DNA of 22,823 bases. Source: JAUUZT01 sp964654015 (lineage in GTDB: Bacteria; Chloroflexota; Dehalococcoidia; GIF9; AB-539-J10). The DNA lies in the NCBI GenBank assembly GCA_964654015.1, contig CAZZHQ010000033.1, positions 1 through 22,823 on the forward strand, in the 5' to 3' direction. The position numbers were made by a program, and so were the translations under genes. Below, piece by piece: positions 21,206 to 22,823 of this stretch. The notes below the pieces were generated by a model, which saw nothing but the letters and a program-made list of their open reading frames with translations, ran no database searches and was not told the origin of the DNA. Position 1 is the first letter of the stretch; every line of letters begins with the position of its first letter.

Positions 21206-21473
21206 CCTGCTTCGCCTCCTTTAGATATTTTTGCTCAACAGCAACTAATGCCTCATAATACGTTAAATGTTTTCTAAATGTTTTTGTTCTTTTAGTATCA
21301 TTTTTTAGTTCGTTTAATATCGACTCCAACGCCTCGCCTCGTTGGAGCAGGGCAATAAAATGTTCTTTATATTCTCTAAATTCTGGATAATCTTCATGTA
21401 TATATATTTCTAAATCATTAATAAATCCAATCGCCTCTTTAACTTCTATCTTTCGCCTCCTTCCACTCCTCAT
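21171..21473 (-). CDS. Hypothetical helical protein (100 aa)
   Basis: A 100-residue charged helical protein. The N-terminus MRSGRRRKIEVKEAIGF is very basic; the middle (HFIALLQRGEALESILNELK) and the C-terminal part (ALVAVEQKYLKEAKQAEADK) are predicted coiled coil. It overlaps the end of the zinc ribbon gene by 35 bp, and its own end covers the start region of the VRR-NUC gene. The ATG has GAGGGG four bases in front. No family recognised; a DNA-associated small early protein is possible because of the basic N-terminus. Confidence 0.6.
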   Translation of the reverse strand: MRSGRRRKIEVKEAIGFINDLEIYIHEDYPEFREYKEHFIALLQRGEALESILNELKNDTKRTKTFRKHLTYYEALVAVEQKYLKEAKQAEADKDQDNRK

Positions 21474-21603
21474 AATCCCCTCTTAATATCTCTATTTTGT
21501 TATTGCAAAACTCACATTGCCCTGCCACGCTATCGTCAAATGGACAGGACTGAAGCTCTACGGGGTTGCCACAGACAGGGCAAGTATACGCATGAAAATA
21601 CAT
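21439..21603 (-). CDS. Small zinc ribbon protein (54 aa)
   Basis: A 54-residue protein with two knuckles: CPVCGNPVEL (C8 and C11) and CEFCNNKIEIL (C30 and C33). These four cysteines can bind one zinc ion. The first part is YFHAYT and the C-terminus (DYEEWKEAKDRS) is a short charged helix. The ATG has AAAGGAGG eight bases upstream. Its 3' end overlaps the next gene in another frame. Similar small zinc ribbons occur in phage early regions and may bind nucleic acid or host proteins. Function is not known. A fifth cysteine (C20) is present. Confidence 0.72.
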   Translation of the reverse strand: MYFHAYTCPVCGNPVELQSCPFDDSVAGQCEFCNNKIEILRGDYEEWKEAKDRS

Positions 21604-21617
21604 ATCATTCGCCTCCT

Positions 21618-22163
21618 TTAATCGGTCAAGCCGACCTTTATATATGGGATTTCTTCTTCTGTTGGATAGTAACTATCCTTCTGCTCTAACGCCTTGATAC
21701 GGTTGGTTAGCTTGGTTATCTGGGCTTTAAAAGTAGCTTCAAATTCTAAAAATGCTTTTTTGTCCTCTTCAAACTGCTCTATGCTCATTCCTTTACCTCC
21801 CTCCCATTTATCGCCTGTCCAGACTTTGTTATATTTTTCGTGCATGACAACCATTAACCAAAATTCATTCCATGATATATAATCATTGCTTATCAGAAAC
21901 ATAGTAGCCAACCTTCTTAACGTCCCATCTAAATTTACAAGTGGGTTGCCTAATATCTCCTGCAACTGCTCTTGTGTGGGTAGCCAGATTTCGTCCTCTG
22001 GAATAAAGTTTGAAACGATACATAATTCACAGGCCGAGGGTATCATCAAATACTTATCGCCTTTCCAATACATATCCCCATACTTAGCCCTAAATGGATT
22101 ACGCCATAGTTCTTGTATCATTTTTGCCTGCTCGCACATCTTAATATAGTTATCCGTTATCAT
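21618..22163 (-). CDS. Conserved-looking phage hypothetical (181 aa)
   Basis: A 181-residue soluble protein that starts MITDNYIKMCEQAKMIQELW, with AKYGDMYWKGDKY, EIWLPTQEQLQEIL, FWLMVVMHEKYNKVWTGDKW and a C-terminal coiled coil (KAFLEFEATFKAQITKLTNR, IKALEQKD). The element WLPxQxQLQE followed by a W-rich motif near VMHEKYNKVW is a pattern I associate with early-region phage hypotheticals of unknown function. It starts with ATG after AAGGAGGATAAATAA. No nucleotide-binding or catalytic motif seen. Confidence 0.72.
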   Translation of the reverse strand: MITDNYIKMCEQAKMIQELWRNPFRAKYGDMYWKGDKYLMIPSACELCIVSNFIPEDEIWLPTQEQLQEILGNPLVNLDGTLRRLATMFLISNDYISWNEFWLMVVMHEKYNKVWTGDKWEGGKGMSIEQFEEDKKAFLEFEATFKAQITKLTNRIKALEQKDSYYPTEEEIPYIKVGLTD

Positions 22164-22177
22164 TTTATTTATCCTCC

Positions 22178-22534
22178 TTAATAAAATAATGGATGGCTGA
22201 TAATATTCTTTACCAACCGCTGGTCTTCTGTCGCATTCTTAAAGCTAATATAAGTAATCTTGTCATTGTTTATCCGGGTATTCTCTTTCATCTTTGCTAC
22301 TAGCTCTTTGCTTTTCATTAGCTTCCAGTGCTTCCTCGGCTTTGCCTTTACCTGATTATTCCATGCAATTCGTTTTAGCGGTATACCCCACTCTTTTAAG
22401 TACCTGTAAATTGTGCTTAATGCCACACTATACCCACTCGCTATTTCTGAAACTTGCATATCATTCTGATATTGGTTGATTATTTTGTCTTTGTCGGCTC
22501 GAATAATATCCTTTTTAACCATACATTTGTTCAT
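22178..22534 (-). CDS. Helix-turn-helix DNA-binding protein (118 aa)
   Basis: A 118-residue basic protein. Residues about 13-53 form a helix-turn-helix of the resolvase/homeodomain-like kind (KDKIINQYQNDMQVSEIASG, then YSVALSTIYRYLKEWGIPLK). The C-terminal half is Lys-rich (QVKAKPRKHWKLMKSKELVA) without a clear domain. It may bind DNA as an early regulator or replication accessory. The start ATG overlaps the upstream stop by one base (TAATG), with GGAGGAGG seven bases in front. A second ATG (MVKKD) is four codons inside. Function not assigned. Confidence 0.68.
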   Translation of the reverse strand: MNKCMVKKDIIRADKDKIINQYQNDMQVSEIASGYSVALSTIYRYLKEWGIPLKRIAWNNQVKAKPRKHWKLMKSKELVAKMKENTRINNDKITYISFKNATEDQRLVKNIISHPLFY

Positions 22535-22823
22535 TAGTTTCCTCCTCCTGCCGTCTCCGGCATATTAAATTTACCTTTTAACATATCGCTTAATCTTTTA
22601 GCATTCGCTTTACCTTTTTCTATTTCTTCTTTGGTTAATACAGGTTCATCTTTTGGGATATACTTCTCTGGCGTTTGCTCTAACTGCTCAAATACATCGG
22701 CTGGCCGTGGGAAGTATTTACACCGTCTAAGGCATTTCTTGGTAATAATGCTTGCCTGGCTGTCGGGGATATCTTTGAATAAATCAAAATAAATTCCTAT
22801 TACATAGGGATTAAGTGTTTTTT
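22534..22823 (-). CDS. Possible replicative helicase loader-type protein, C-terminal part (truncated by window edge)
   Basis: The C-terminal 95 residues of a gene that enters from the right edge. The visible part reads YVIGIYFDLFKDIPD, then ASIITKKCLRRCKYFPRPAD and VFEQLEQ, followed by a charged tail (EEIEKGKANAKRLSDML) and a Gly-rich end. The pattern of a helix, a LxDIPD turn, a helix ending in a short basic cysteine-containing stretch and FPxxADV is like the N-terminal helical domain of phage G39P-type helicase loader/inhibitor proteins. The start and any replication motif lie outside the window. The call is tentative. Confidence 0.5.
   Translation of the reverse strand, partial: KTLNPYVIGIYFDLFKDIPDSQASIITKKCLRRCKYFPRPADVFEQLEQTPEKYIPKDEPVLTKEEIEKGKANAKRLSDMLKGKFNMPETAGGGN

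Overview
This window looks like part of the genome of an uncultured tailed phage with podovirus (P22-like) architecture. All 30 coding regions I call lie on the minus strand and are tightly packed, with many ATGA, TAATG or direct stop/start junctions and strong AGGAGG-type ribosome binding sites. The sequence is AT-rich and uses ATA and AGA/AGG codons freely, which suggests a low-GC, probably anaerobic host. Nothing in the window identifies the host. I see no integrase, lysis cassette, tRNA, tape-measure protein or tail-assembly chaperone frameshift. The last two absences fit a short-tailed virion.

In transcription order (right to left) the window starts with an early block at about 20.2-22.8 kb. 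It holds the C-terminal part of a possible helicase-loader-type protein, a helix-turn-helix protein, a conserved-looking hypothetical, a 54-residue zinc ribbon, a coiled-coil protein, a VRR-NUC nuclease with an apparently non-ATG start, a sigma-region-4-like regulator and a small hypothetical. Next comes packaging (small and large terminase), followed by a 24-residue membrane peptide and an FmdB-like zinc ribbon. A weak terminator and an operator-bearing promoter then separate this block from the virion genes. These are the portal, a scaffold candidate, the major coat protein, three related decoration-like proteins, a SAP/HeH-like protein, a modular structural protein, a gp4-like adaptor and a gp10-like tail protein. 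They are followed by a 938-residue protein with three Fn3-like modules and a seven-blade propeller, a small coiled-coil protein, a GNAT-like protein and a set of presumed ejected proteins. One ejected protein (1175 residues) carries an ADP-ribosyltransferase-like domain.

The most interesting signals are: (1) the candidate virion-delivered ADP-ribosyltransferase in a polyvalent protein; (2) the same 17-bp spaced motif, TGTCG-N6-TGACAA, overlapping the -35 of two promoters, one for the sigma-like regulator and one for the portal operon; (3) a roughly 65-residue module found twice in each of two otherwise unrelated structural proteins, similar also at the DNA level; (4) a large tail-type protein with two in-frame starts, the longer of which adds a lipoprotein signal; and (5) a triplicated decoration-gene cassette that reuses the same ribosome-binding leader. 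Functions are assigned from motif recognition alone. No database search was run.
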